This document shows positions 1 to 11,027 of a stretch of 64,000 nt of DNA, piece by piece. Source of the stretch: Mallotus nudiflorus. Its lineage: Eukaryota; Streptophyta; Magnoliopsida; Malpighiales; Euphorbiaceae. A model generated the notes under the pieces. That model saw only the letters and a list, made by a program, of their open reading frames with translations, ran no database searches and was not told the origin of the DNA. Positions within the stretch are counted from its first letter, which is position 1, and each line of letters starts with the position of its first letter. A program made the translations under genes and the position numbers. The stretch is from NCBI GenBank assembly GCA_947683625.1, contig CANTUR010000675.1, positions 868,001 through 932,000 of the forward strand, given 5' to 3'.

Positions 1-797
1 GCAATATTTTGAAAATATTTTTACAAAAATTCTTTAGCATATTTACAATTAATGTGAAGTAAAAAATTTTGATTAAGTAAATTTGATTGAAACTTTGATA
101 TGCATGTGAAAATGGAATGAAATTCTTTTTTAATGGTGAAGTAGTTTTCTTGTGTATCATTCTAATGACTTGAAGTGTACTGGACAACTACTTTCTACCC
201 ATCTAAAACTTGTTTTAGGATGCCCCCCATATCCTAGATCACTAGCATCAGTTTTAACAATCTTAGGAAGATTGGGATCAGTAAGATATAAACAGGGGAT
301 TCAAGGATATGTTTCTTAATATATTGGATGGCTCTGGTATGCTCATCAGTCCAAAGGGTTGGATTTTTCTTTAATCCATCATGCAAAGGTTTAGCAATCC
401 TATTTATAATAGGACAAAAATCTAAAACATAATTTAGACTTCCTAAGTGCCTTTGTAGTTAGACTTTATCAAGAATCTTATTAGGAAATTTACTGCCAAA
501 TTCTAAGGATCTTTCTATAAGAACTATAGTACCTTTGTAGTTGGACTTTATCAAGAATCTTATTAGGGATAACAACATTGGCTTTAGTCATATCTGTTTA
601 GAGAAGAAGAATTTCTCCCTTTTTACTATGAAAATGGTTTTTTTATGAAATACAGTCATCATAACTTTATAATGAACTTTAAAAACATGTGCAACTATAA
701 TTGATCCATCCTCCATAACATAGTTATGGGTCTGGATTTGTAAATCCAGAGACTTTAGAAGATTAGCATCATTAAGAGAAATGATAAAGTTTGGAAT
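1..797 (-). mobile_element. EPRV-1: deleted endogenous pararetrovirus fragment
   Basis: On the minus strand this matches two separated parts of the same virus seen in EPRV-2. Bases 566-797 correspond to the C-terminal half of the movement protein (EPRV-2 about 2075-2280). Bases 1-565 correspond to the end of RT and most of RNase H (EPRV-2 about 7440-8000). Capsid, protease and most of RT are missing between them, so it is an internally deleted derivative. No long reading frame survives. It is cut by the window edge on the left and abuts EPRV-2 head to head on the right. Confidence 0.75.
450..567. repeat. Local tandem duplication inside EPRV-1
   Basis: A 36-base segment starting cctttgtagtt occurs at 450-485 and again, with one substitution, at 532-567. 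It is single-copy in the other viral copies. The second copy sits at the deletion joint with movement-protein sequence, so it probably arose during the rearrangement. Confidence 0.7.
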
Positions 798-827
798 CTT
801 CTGTGGTATTATAGTTCCTATAGAAAC
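798..827 (+). other. Filler at the EPRV-1/EPRV-2 head-to-head junction
   Basis: About 25 bases reading tgtggtattatagttcctat resemble plus-strand RT sequence of the same virus (EPRV-2 about 7458-7484). They separate minus-strand movement-protein sequence from plus-strand promoter sequence, and look like templated filler from end joining. Confidence 0.5.
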
Positions 828-858
828 ATTGATTCTAGGATTTGCACCTTCTCACGCC

Positions 859-867
859 TATTTAAGG
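859..867 (+). promoter_or_regulatory. EPRV-2 TATA-like box
   Basis: TATTTAAGG is followed by a pyrimidine-rich gcctctcccc stretch. The same arrangement recurs in EPRV-4 at 52558, and it stands where the pregenomic RNA promoter of Caulimoviridae is expected. Confidence 0.6.
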
Positions 868-907
868 AGGCCTCTCCCCTTCTTATAGCATATATAAGTT
901 TTTAGAG

Positions 908-917
908 AATAAATAAA
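908..917 (+). terminator. EPRV-2 poly(A) signal candidate
   Basis: AATAAATAAA lies about 45 bases after the TATA box. Caulimoviridae place their poly(A) signal just downstream of the transcription start, which gives a terminally redundant RNA. EPRV-4 keeps AATAAA at the matching place (52607). Confidence 0.5.
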
Positions 918-1610
918 ATTTTAGAAAAAGATAACTCTCTTAATTTGATATAGCTCTAAAATTTATGTCTCTATAAAAGATATAGCATAGTTTTATTTTT
1001 TTTTCCTTTGCTATTTTCTAGATATAGAACTCTATAACCTTCCTTTGCTATTTCTAGAATTAAAACTCAGTAACCTTCTTGTTACTTGGAATATAAAGAG
1101 AAAACTTTTTCTTCATAAGTTTTATATATTTCTTTAAAGTTTTATGTTTATATTATCAGTTTTCTTTACAACTTTCTTTTAATTATCATTTCACATATAG
1201 TTATTAAGTACTAAAATGTATGCATTATGCTTGCCTAAGAAATTAGGATCCTTCACATCAGAAACTCTGTGAAACCCCTACTGCATCTTAGTTTGGTAAC
1301 CTCCATGTCTAGCCTGTGACTGGAGTGTAAGACTAATACTGTGATTTCATTGTCTATCATCTCTGCATTCATACATGTGAACAATACACCCTTTGATCCT
1401 TGGCACTTCCTGGTATAAGAGCTTGGTGGGGTTAAGTGATTTGTATAGGAATTGTTTCCATGTTACAGTAATGTCTATAGGGTAGTTTATTCAACAAGTC
1501 CTTTAGTCACAGGTGGTCCCGATAGTAAGTCCCTAGAGAGGGATTAGTTCCATTAGTTTAGCTGGTGAGTTTGTAGTTGAGTAACCTATTTCTGTAGCCA
1601 TTCCTTTACC
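918..1610 (+). other. EPRV-2 leader region
   Basis: This is the non-coding viral leader between poly(A) signal and movement-protein start. It matches the EPRV-4 leader (52613-53122) up to the primer site, and EPRV-3 (43255-43450) and EPRV-4 (43470-43612) after it. It has many T-rich stretches and short ATG-initiated frames but no supported gene. Confidence 0.6.
1411..1422 (+). other. Primer-binding site, initiator tRNA-Met type (EPRV-2)
   Basis: TGGTATAAGAGC differs by one base from TGGTATCAGAGC, the complement of the plant initiator tRNA-Met 3' end that primes minus-strand synthesis in Caulimoviridae. EPRV-3 and EPRV-4 both break at this site. Confidence 0.65.
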
Positions 1611-2340
1611 ATGAATCCAATTTATGGAAGAAACATTTCTTCTTCTTCTTCCTTATCTGCCAAAGCTCAAAAGAACATAATCAATAGTAATGAAATCACC
1701 ATTGAAGACTTTGATAAATGCATAGATGATTTTAAGCTCACAAACTATAAGAAAGATCATGTCTACAAAACTCCTAAACTAAATCTCTTCAAATCTGACT
1801 ATGTCATTAAGACTGAAGAAAGAGATATCCACCTTTCTAAGTCTCAGGAATACATAAAGTTACTATCTTCCACTTCTTTAGATAAACAAAAAGAAAAAGG
1901 TCTCAGATACATTCATATAGGTCTTGTTCATGTTTGTATAAAGCCCCTTGCTAGAGAAGGTCTAAACACTTCTATCCTTGCTCCTCTTAGAGATATAAGA
2001 TTTAAAAACTTCCAAGATTCTCTTTTAGGAACTATAGAATCCAGTCTTTGCTTAGGTTATCGTTTCTCTTAATGATGCTAATCTTTTAAAGTCTCTGGTT
2101 TTACAAATCCAGACCCATAACTATATTATGGAGGATGGATCAATTCTAGTTGCACTTGTTTTTAAAGTTTATTATAAAGTTATGATGACTACATTTCATA
2201 TAAAAAGCCATTTTCATAGTAAAAAGGGAGAAACTCTACTTCTCCAAATAGATATGTCTAAAGCCAATGTTGTCATCCCAAAACCCATTAAATGGAGCCA
2301 AGTAACACTTCATTAAGAATGGATCTTAGAAGGAGCTACT
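1611..2340 (+). pseudogene. Movement protein domain of ORF1, broken (EPRV-2)
   Basis: The ATG at 1611 is followed by a Ser-rich N-terminus (SSSSS at residues 10-14) and then a 30K-superfamily movement-protein core (RYIHIGLVHVCIKPLAREGL, residues about 99-118). This family moves virus through plasmodesmata. The first frame stops at 2072 because about 30 bases present in EPRV-3 are missing near 2057-2065. The rest continues in another frame at 2128-2316 (GETLLLQIDMSKANVVIPK). The start is supported by the same Met-Asn-Pro opening in EPRV-3 and EPRV-4. It reads on into capsid sequence, so it was probably the N-terminal domain of a polyprotein. Confidence 0.75.
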
Positions 2341-5300
2341 AAACCTAAAATCTAATAAGAAGAAACTCTTGTTCCCAATACATTAATAAAGCATATTACC
2401 TAGTTTCAAAATGGTATAGTGAAACTCTCTTTTGATAAAACTTTTTCTAGCTCAAGATTCTTTTATGCATCCTCATCAAAATCTCTTAATCTTGGAAGAA
2501 TATCTCAGATCCCATCTATTATAAACCTTCCATACTATAAAGAACCACAAGAGAATCACCATCAAAAGGCCATACACTTGCCTCAACCAACAAACCAGGA
2601 AAACCTTTACCCTGATCTACCACCAATTATAAATCTGCCATATAGTATCCCTGCTCGATATTCTACCTCAGATCTACCTTCTTCTTCTATCAGAAATGTA
2701 GATTATAGTATGAATATAGCCATACCTATTTATATTGAACCTAGACAAGAAGAAAACCCTTATCCTCCTACCTCTCCTACTGCTTCAGCTATAATAGAAA
2801 ACATGGCTCATGAATTAGCTATTTTAGATAAAGAGTTCACTCTCAATAAAGCTCTTTTACATAAAGATTTCTATACATCCCCCAACACAGAAAATAGAGG
2901 TTTTTCCAGCATTTCTTAGAAGAAAGAAATGATCTTCAAAATAAATTTTACAATTTCATTCAAATTAATAAAGTTAATATATTATTTTTTGAATGGTTTG
3001 AAATATATTCTTTAGAAAATAATATTTCATATCCTTTTAAGATTTTGAACCCCATCACTATGAGAAAAAAGGTAACTATTTAGGAAGCATCAAATGGTTA
3101 ACAAATAGAGTCTGAACACCCTCCTCTTAGAAACATTAAAATCTCCATAGGTAATGAGACCATAGAAGCTTGTCTGTTGGGTTCCATGATGCAAACGCAG
3201 CGGAAAAATTAAAATTTTATCATGTTCCCAAGCCAGGATCCATGTAATTCGACTAATAGATTAAATCTAGGGTTTTAATAATCTTACCAAAACGCAGAAG
3301 AGGCAAGATTCTCTGGAAGGGTGAGAGGAGGTTCACACCGGTGACACCTTACCTCGAGCTTTTTGGCTTGGTTGTTCGGATCAAGATGTCTCCAAAAGGA
3401 TGCATCCTCTATAGGTATCCACACGAACAGCCCTTCACAAAACGAATTTGAGTGTGTGTGCTAGCAACCTCTTGACTGTCTCACAAATCAAGAACAAAAG
3501 GAAAAACTCTGGTCTTTGTTTTCTAAGAGGAAAGAAAACGAATTTGGAGGCAAAAACAAGTGTGTGAAACCCTAGAGAATATAACATATTTATAGACTCC
3601 AAGTTAGGGTTTCACTTACCAATAACCTTTTGGTAATTTTCCATTTATTATATTCTGATTTTGTTTAAAAATAAAACAAATAATATCTTATTTATTTATT
3701 TAAAATAACATTTATCTTAAATAAATAAACAAATAAATAAATAAATAAAAAACTTTAATTATTTATTTCCATAGAGTTTATTTTGGGCTTATTAAACCCA
3801 TATCCGTTTTGGGCTTGTTCGAAAGTGTGTGACCCTGTAGGTTCACATAACATTGGTAGTAGGCCTAAATCTCTATTTAGGCCTACAAGTCATAAGTGGC
3901 CTCTAGCAAGACATTATGACTACCCAAGTCATGTGAAGTCAATAATCCGACATAACCTAATTACAGTGAATTTTATTGTCCCTTTATCACATGATATCTT
4001 AATTGAACATAAGGCATAGAATGTCATCCTTATATAGTTCAATATTATGACTTGATTCCAAGTAAACTGAAAATGATAACTCTTTATCAATTCATTTCAG
4101 CATGGCCATGCATTTTATTCAGTCTATCTCATCAAGGGGCCTTTAGATATCTTTCTCATATTAATGAGGGATAAATTCCTTCTAAATCACTCACATTCCT
4201 CACATAACTAATTTTATATCCAACAACATTCTTTTGATCATCCGGTTAAAGACAATGTTAGAATGTGTCAAAACATAAAATAGTTATGTAGAAATCCATG
4301 ATGATTTCAAGGTCAAAGGACCAAAATAAAATTACTGTGATAAGAAATACTTATGACAATAATCTATGTAGTATTCTCATTGTGGGTCAATCCAGTACAT
4401 GATCTCTCATCATGTACCTATGAGTTGACTTAATATCTCATATTTATGTTAGTAAAACATAACCATCAGTCAACATCATACTAGCCTTAATACTTTAATA
4501 TTCATATAATGAATAAATGGCTAGGATAATTAGAATAGAACTCTTATTTTAATCTAAGGGTTTTACTATCAAGTCACATACTTGATGGCCTTAGTAAGAA
4601 TTAACCATTCATGTAATTATCATAAAATCAAATGATAATATAATACCTCTTTATTAATAAAATAAGAAAGTCAATACATAATCACAAATGATTGACCTAG
4701 TGCATATCACTAACATTGTCCTCTCAAAAAAACCACAGGATAGTGAACTCCAAAACTTGAAGAATCTAGTTTCCTAGAATAACTTTACCAATGTCCACCT
4801 CCATAACATAGGTAAACAGTTATCTAGACTTGAAAACCTAGCCCATAAGCCCATTGAATCTCCAAGAACCTTAGCCATAAACTGATACGAAACTCAAGAA
4901 CCCCAACTAAAGAACAGTTGGTTGATATTCTTTATGCTATTCAAACAGATGATAAAGGTTTACCTATTCTTGACCAAATAGGAAACCCCTATTCAAGATG
5001 CAGTGTCTACCCTTATCCTGATCATAGCACTACATTTTATAGGAGATTCTTCTCACCTTAAGGATAAAAATGTTGATCTGTTGTCTAACCTTAGGTGCAA
5101 AAAGCTTAGTGACTTTCATGGTATATATTAACTTTTTTTTACTAGGGTTATGTTTAGGGAAGATCTAATTAGCCCTTTAGAAAGAAAAATTTCTTATTAG
5201 TTTACCAACCGTTCTAGGAGAGTGTGTTAAAAATACCATTAGACAGTCTTCTGAAGCCCATATCATTTTTTATAGTTCGCTTACCTATAGTGAATTGATT

Positions 5301-5935
5301 AGCACCACCCAATTGTGAAGGTCTTAAGATCTGTCAAGACTTGAAACTTCAAAAATGTTTAAAGAAAGAAATAAGAAAGACCAAATGGGAACTAGGATCT
5401 TTTTGCAAAAAATTTGACTATAGCTTCACCTAGAATTCTTCTTATAAAAGAGATTGTAGTAAGAAATCCCTAAAACCTTTGTCTAGGAAATTTTCCTCCA
5501 AATTAGGAAATTCTCTAAGAGAAAGGATAAGGAAGAAGTTTACTATAAGAAAGACTTCTAGAAAAAATACAGGTTGATAAAGTTAAGAAAACCAATTTGA
5601 GAGACATTACTTGCTATAAGTGTGGAAAAAAGGGACATATCTCTAAATATTGTAAAGTCTCCAAAAAGCTCCATAAATTAGACTTAGAGGAAGCAACCCT
5701 GAATAAGCTCATAGCTATTCTTATAGATACTTTTGAGTTTGAAAACCAATTCCATAAACTTCCTAACTCACCAAATTGATGAACTAGCCACTTCCTTCAC
5801 ATCTGATTCCAGCATAGATTCTGATATAGAAACAAAGCAACTCAATATGCTCATTAGAGAACAAAACCTAATTTTAGATGTCATTCAGCATATAAATAAC
5901 CCTGAGATTCAAAAAATATCTAAAACAGCTTAGGC
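2341..5935 (+). pseudogene. Capsid domain of ORF1, interrupted by a solo LTR (EPRV-2)
   Basis: The left part (2341-3169) is Pro/Ser-rich with an open stretch at 2419-2919. The solo LTR at 3175-4715 splits it. The right part (4721-5935) has a coiled-coil-like stretch near 4800 and a basic Lys/Arg-rich region near 5480-5600. A complete CCHC zinc knuckle (CYKCGKKGHISKYC) lies at 5612-5653, followed by an acidic Ser/Asp tail at 5733-5930. A CCHC knuckle after a basic region marks the C-terminus of pararetroviral capsid proteins, where it binds viral RNA. Many stops are present. EPRV-3 and EPRV-4 have both lost Cys residues of this knuckle; only this copy keeps all four ligands. Confidence 0.7.
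3175..4715 (-). mobile_element. Solo LTR, copia-1 family
   Basis: On the plus strand the element runs from TGTTGGG to CACTAACA, and TTGTC is duplicated at 3170-3174 and 4716-4720. Those are hallmarks of LTR insertion followed by LTR-LTR recombination. It matches the copia-1 LTRs (11028 and 24138), so its own sense is minus. A run of AAATA-type repeats lies at 3710-3752. It contains no gene. Confidence 0.9.
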
Positions 5936-6218
5936 AATCTCTAGAAAAGGAACTATTAGGTGATATATAAGAACTCTAGGGAGAAATCAAAACTGTAAAG
6001 TCTGAGATAATGCAATTAAAGACAAATAGCAAAAAGATTTTGAATTGACCCAATTTCTTATCACTAAACTAGCTGAAGACTCTTGTGATGATGATGACTC
6101 AAATGACCTAAAGCTAGGATCCTAACTAACCTTGATAAAGTTCCCCAAGATTTCCTCTATGCCTTTAAACCAAATCACCTCAAGAAAATATCTCATAAAG
6201 ATCACCATTATTTTTAAT

Positions 6219-6640
6219 TAAGATTTTGAATTGGATACCATAGCCCTGTTTAATATGGGAGCTGATTTAAATTACATAAAAACTTGTATGGCTCCACATC
6301 ATTTTCAAGATCATACTATAAAAAAGCTTTCCTCTGCTAATAATTCCAAAATTCATATAGATGGTAAAACAAAGGCTAGTATTTCTAATAATGGATTTCT
6401 TTTGAAAATTCTTTTTCTTCTCATTTTTTATATAATTCATATAGTGATTTTAAGGACACCTTTCATTAATTTAATAACTTCCTATTTAACCACCTATAAC
6501 TCCTTTTATTTTAAGATGAAAAGTTTAATATTTCTTTTTCCTTTTTTAGCTAAACCAAGAACTAAATCCCTAAACCTTATTAAAGCTAATTCTATTATAA
6601 AAATGAAATCAATGCTTTAATTAAGGGAAAAGAGACAAAC
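6219..6640 (+). pseudogene. Aspartic protease domain, active site lost (EPRV-2)
   Basis: The frame at 6231-6620 has the retropepsin arrangement: an active-site loop near residue 8, then a beta-rich segment and the second conserved hydrophobic-Gly motif region (VILRTPFINLI). This enzyme cleaves the viral polyprotein. The loop reads Asn-Met-Gly at 6252-6260 instead of Asp-Thr/Ser-Gly, so the catalytic Asp is gone. It matches EPRV-3 (25822-26160, minus) and EPRV-4 (46990-47340). Confidence 0.7.
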
Positions 6641-8116
6641 TTATATGATTTAAAGAAAAATGTTCATTTTTAAAAAATTGAACAACAATTAAAGTCTAAT
6701 CTGGTAAAATCAAAGATTTCTAATTTTCATAATATTGTGATAAAAGAAGTCTATTATGATTTACCAAATGCTTTTGGAAAGGAACACAACATATTGTTGA
6801 TTTGCCTTATGAGTCTGGATTTGATGAGAAAAAATTCCTACTAAAGCTAGACCAATTTAATGAGTGCTGATTAGAATAGCATTGTAAGGAAGAAATCCAA
6901 GATCTTAAATCTAAAGGATTAATCTCTAAGTCTAGGTCTCTATAGAGTTGTGCAGCTTTCTATGTCAATAAAGCATCTGAAATAGAAAGAGGTACTCCAA
7001 GGCTTGTTATCAATTATAAACCTTTAAATAAAGCTTTAAAGTGGATCTGATATCCTATTCTAAACAAAAAATATCTTCTTTAAAAAATTCATTATGCATT
7101 TGTATTTTCAAAATTTGACATGAAATCTGGATTTTGGCAAATAAAAATTCATAAAGATCATCGATATAAAACTACTTTCACTGTCCCTTTTGGACAATAT
7201 GAATGGAATGTCATGCCATTTAGTTTGAAATATGTACCATCAGAATTTTAAAATATTATGAATGATATATTGAATCCTTATTTTGAATTTTTCATTATTT
7301 ATATTGTTGATGTGCTTATTTTTTTAAACTCCATTGAACTAAATTTCAAGCATTTAAAAATTTTCCTCTATATAGTTAAACAAAATGGACTTGTCATATT
7401 TGCCAAGAAAATAGCTCTTTTCCAAACCATAGTTAGATTCTTACGACATTACATCTACTGTGGTACTATAGATCCTATAGAAATATCCTTAGAATTTAGT
7501 AGTAAATTCCCTGATAAGATTCTTGATAAAGTCTAACAACAAAGTTCTTAGGAAGTCTAAATTATGTTTTAAATTTTTATCCTAATATAAGTAGGATTGC
7601 TAAACCTTTGCATGATCGATTAAAGAAAAATCCAACACCATGGACTAATAAGCATACCAAAGCCATCCAATAGATTAAGAAACATATTCTTGAAATTCCC
7701 TATCTATATCTTGTTGATCCCAATCTTCCTAAGATTGTTGAAACTAGTGCTAGTGATCTAAGATGTGGGGGCATCCTAAAATAAGTTTCAGATGGGCTGG
7801 AAGTAGTTGTCCAGTACACTTCACGTCACTAGAATGATACATAAAAAAAACTACTCCACCATTAAAAAAGAAATTCTTTCAATTGACACTTGCATATTAA
7901 AGTTTCAATTCTGATTTACTAATCAAAAGTTTTTACTTCGCATTGATTGTAAATCTGCTAAGTTTTGCAAAAAGTTGTTCAAAATATTGCATTAAAATAA
8001 ATTTTTGCAAGTTGGCAAGCCATTTTAAGTATTTTTTATTTTGGTATAGAATTTATTAAAGGAGATAAAAACTCTCTACTAGATTTTCTAACTAGAGAAT
8101 TTTTACAGAACAAATA
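6641..8116 (+). pseudogene. Reverse transcriptase and RNase H, broken (EPRV-2)
   Basis: RT motifs lie in several frames. Sequence around 7120-7250 gives KFDMKSGFWQIKIHKDH-like and EWNVMPF motifs, and 7258-7536 carries the catalytic box as Tyr-Ile-Val-Asp (7300-7311) where the family has Tyr-Ile-Asp-Asp. RNase H follows from about 7730 and the frame ends at TAA 8114-8116. The domain makes viral DNA from pregenomic RNA. The first catalytic Asp of the box is Val here, and stops break the frame at several points. EPRV-3 and EPRV-4 keep Tyr-Ile-Asp-Asp. Confidence 0.75.
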
Positions 8117-8118
8117 AA

Positions 8119-8258
8119 GATGCCTCATAAAAAATAAAAAGATAAAGATAAAGTGGAAACACCTTTTAATCCTCCTCCTATTTCTATTGAAAAGCCTATA
8201 AAGTCATAGTTTGATATAGTTAACTAAGAAAAAAATATAGTTGACTCTGATAAAGCAT
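8119..8258 (+). pseudogene. ORF2 N-terminal fragment (EPRV-2)
   Basis: An ATG lies two bases after the ORF1 stop (TAA, AG, ATG). It begins a Lys-rich, Pro-rich frame that matches the start of ORF2 in EPRV-3 and EPRV-4. It runs about 46 codons, with in-frame stops, to the tail-to-tail junction with EPRV-3. The function of ORF2 is not recognised; by position it matches ORF2 of florendoviruses or the transactivator slot of some other genera. Confidence 0.55.
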
Positions 8259-8261
8259 CAA

Positions 8262-9632
8262 TGAGTATTATTGAGGGGATGACCTAAATCAATGAAGGGT
8301 TTTGCAATCCAAAGAGGTCTGGGACTTGTGAAAGAGAACCATCTTTAGACTGGATAAGTTATTGCATTATTTTGAAATATTCTTCTTTTATTTTTGCAAC
8401 AGCGAGAAGAGCATTGGCAGGAGATTTTTACGCTAAAAAGGTAGACTGTGCCTGGGTTTTGGTCACAAGAGAAGCTAAGAAAGCCATGCTACTTAAGCGA
8501 ATCAGACACTGTTTATTTGGAAATTTTTTAAGGGACTTTATAAGAGGTCCAGCATTTTACTTTAAAATTCCTTTAGAGGATAGTAATACCTTCATGAGTA
8601 TATAAGTCAAGATACCACTGTGAAACCCAAGGAACAAAGAATTTAGAGCAACGTAGGCAAAAAAGGGAAAATTTTTTCTCAAAGGGAGAAGGTTTATAGT
8701 GAGTGGAAAAGAGATTGTATCTTGGTGTATATCAGAAAGGAGGATATTAGGAATAGGACCATAGTTATTCCACCAATGAGTGAACCATATAGGGAATTTT
8801 GATATATCAACACGATCACTCAGAAAAATAGCCATGTGTGGGTATAATAAGTATTTTGGATAAGAAAAGAATTAAACCATGCTTATTCATAATTGTAGTA
8901 GGAAAATGAGTGGCAAAAGTCTAATTTTGAGTTAAAGTTAATAGGGAAGGGCTTTTGGCTTAGAAAGTCTTGTCCCCATTCAAAAGGGTGGAGGACATTA
9001 AGAATTTTGCAAGTAGAATAAGAAGGCTAGGTGTATCCTTTATGGTAAAAATGTTTGAATTTTGTAGAACTAGTGTATTCTAAAATAGTTTAATAATATT
9101 CCTGGGGTTTAGAAAGATCCCATGGTTTAAAAATCAATTTTTTAGAAATTGATTTTGCGTAATAAGAAAAGGATCTTTATTAAAAAGTCCATCTTCGATG
9201 GTTAAAATATTTTGAATAGAATTCTTTATAAGAAATTTTGAAGATGGGAGTTTTTGATTGTGATAAAACAATATGTGAACTACTTTGAATAGTTATAGGA
9301 GTAAAATCATTTTGAGAAAGGTTTTTGAAAAGAAAGAATATCCTTTCTCTATTTTTAAAATAGGTTAAGGAGCTTTACCTAGTATGCCTTTGTTGCTATC
9401 TATCTGCACAATGGCTGAAGGCTGAAGAGTACTTTATATTACTTTAAGGAGTTCAGGGGATTGGGAGATAGAATCAATTCATTATGAGATTGAGATGCTT
9501 TGTCAGAGTCAACTATATTTCATTCTTGGTTAACTATATCAAACCATGACTTTATAGTCTTTTCAGCGAAAAAGGAGGAGGATTAGAAGGTTTTTCCACT
9601 TTATCTTTATCTTGCTATTTTTTGCAAGGCAT
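8262..9632 (-). pseudogene. ORF2, intron-less form, broken (EPRV-3)
   Basis: The start is ATG at 9632-9630, two bases after the ORF1 stop (9637-9635). The N-terminus is Lys/Pro-rich. The middle is rich in aromatic residues (TWLFF- and WFTHWWNNYGP-type motifs near 8790-8850), and the end aligns with the acidic end of EPRV-4 exon 1. A one-base loss near 8820 shifts the frame and several stops occur. At 8284/8283 the sequence passes from the exon-1 end straight into GTCATCCCC of exon 2, without the 183-base segment that EPRV-4 has at 52091-52273. I recognise no catalytic motif and cannot confirm a viroplasmin domain. Confidence 0.6.
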
Positions 9633-9634
9633 CT

Positions 9635-11022
9635 TTATCTATTCTGTAAAAACTTCTCTAATCATAAAATCTAGTAGAGAGTTTTTATCTCCTTTAATAA
9701 ATTTTATATCAAAATAAAAAATACTTAAAATGGCTTTCCATCTTACAAAAATTTATTTGATGCAATATTTTAAGCATCTTTTTGTAAACTTCTTTAGTAG
9801 ATTTATAATCAATGCGAAGTAAAAACTTTGAATTGAGTAAATCAGATTGAAACTTGATATGCATGTGACAGTGGAAAGATTTTCTTTTTTATGGTAGAGT
9901 AGTTTTTCTGTGTATCACTTTAGTGAACTACAGTGTACTGGACTAACCACTTCCCACCCATCTGAAACTTATTTTAGAATGCCCCTATATCCTAAATCAC
10001 TAGCATTAGTTTCAACAATCTTAAGAAGATTAGGATTAGCAAGATATAGACAGGGAATTTCAAGAATATGTTTCTTAATATATTGGATGGCTCTAGTATG
10101 CTCGTCAGTCCAAAGGGCTGGATTTTTCTTTAATCAATCATGCAAAGGTTTAGCAATCCTATTTATATTAGGACAAAGATCTACAACATAATTTAGAGTT
10201 CTTAAGAACCTTTGTAGTTGGATTTTATCAAGAATCTTATCAGGGAATTTACTGCCAAATTCTAAAGATATTTCTATGGGAACTATAGTACCACAGCATA
10301 TGTAATATCCTAAGAATCTAACTCTGGTTGGAAAAGAGCTATTTTCTTGGCAGATATGACAAGTCCATTTTGTTTGACTTATGACTATATAGAGGAAAGC
10401 CTTTAAATGCTTGAAATGTTGTTCAATGGAGTTCAAAAAAATAAACATGTCATCAATATAAACAATGCAAAATTTAAAATAAGGATTGAATATATCATTC
10501 ATAATTTTCTAAAATTCTGATGGTGCATTTTTCAAACCAAATGGCATGACATTCCATTCATATTTTCCAAAAAGGATAGTGAAATAAGTTTTATATTGAT
10601 GATCTTTATGAATTTTTATTTGCCAAAATCTAGATTTCATGTCAAATTTTGAAAATAAAAATGCAGAATGAAGTTTCTGAAGAAGATCTTTTTGTTTAGA
10701 ATAGGAAATTAGATCCACTTTAAACCTTTATTTAAAGGTTTATAATTGATAACAAGACTTGGAGTACCTCTTTCTATTTTAGATGCTTTATCAACATAGA
10801 AAGTTGTACAACTCCATGGGGACCTAGACTTAGAGATTAATCCTTTGGATTCAAGATCCTGGATTTCTTCCTTATAATGCTATTCCAATTCAGCATTCAT
10901 CTTGAATTGGCCTAGCTTTAGTAGGAATGTTTTTCTCATCAAATCCATACTTATAAGGCAAATCAACAATATGCTATTTTCTTTTCCAAAAAGCATTTGG
11001 TAAATCATAAAATACTTCTTTT
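9635..11022 (-). pseudogene. RT and RNase H, broken (EPRV-3)
   Basis: Frames at 10718-10509 (FDMKSRFWQIKIHKD, EWNVMPFGLKNAPSEF) and 10502-10134 carry the fingers/palm motifs and an intact catalytic box Tyr-Ile-Asp-Asp at 10460-10449. RNase H follows down to the stop at 9637-9635. Stops and small indels break it. Its 5' end is separated by copia-1 and resumes at 25669. This is the best-preserved viral RT palm in the window. Confidence 0.75.
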
Positions 11023-11027
11023 ATCAT

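Larger units (their letters stand above)
828..8258 (+). mobile_element. EPRV-2: degenerate florendovirus-like pararetrovirus copy
   Basis: The order is promoter, leader with a tRNA-Met primer site, ORF1 (movement protein, capsid with zinc knuckle, aspartic protease, RT, RNase H) and the first 46 codons of ORF2. This is a Caulimoviridae layout: there are no LTRs and no integrase, and a 30K-type movement protein comes first. ORF1 looks like a single polyprotein because alignable sequence runs through movement protein and capsid without a spacer. It is the most complete ORF1 here but carries many stops and indels. It ends tail to tail with EPRV-3 at 8258/8259. Genus assignment is an inference. 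Confidence 0.8.

Noticed and set aside
8557..8835. Independent small gene starting ATG-Ala-Ile-Phe
   Set aside because: It is an internal piece of viral ORF2 exposed by a one-base loss; sequence matching EPRV-4 continues on both sides.
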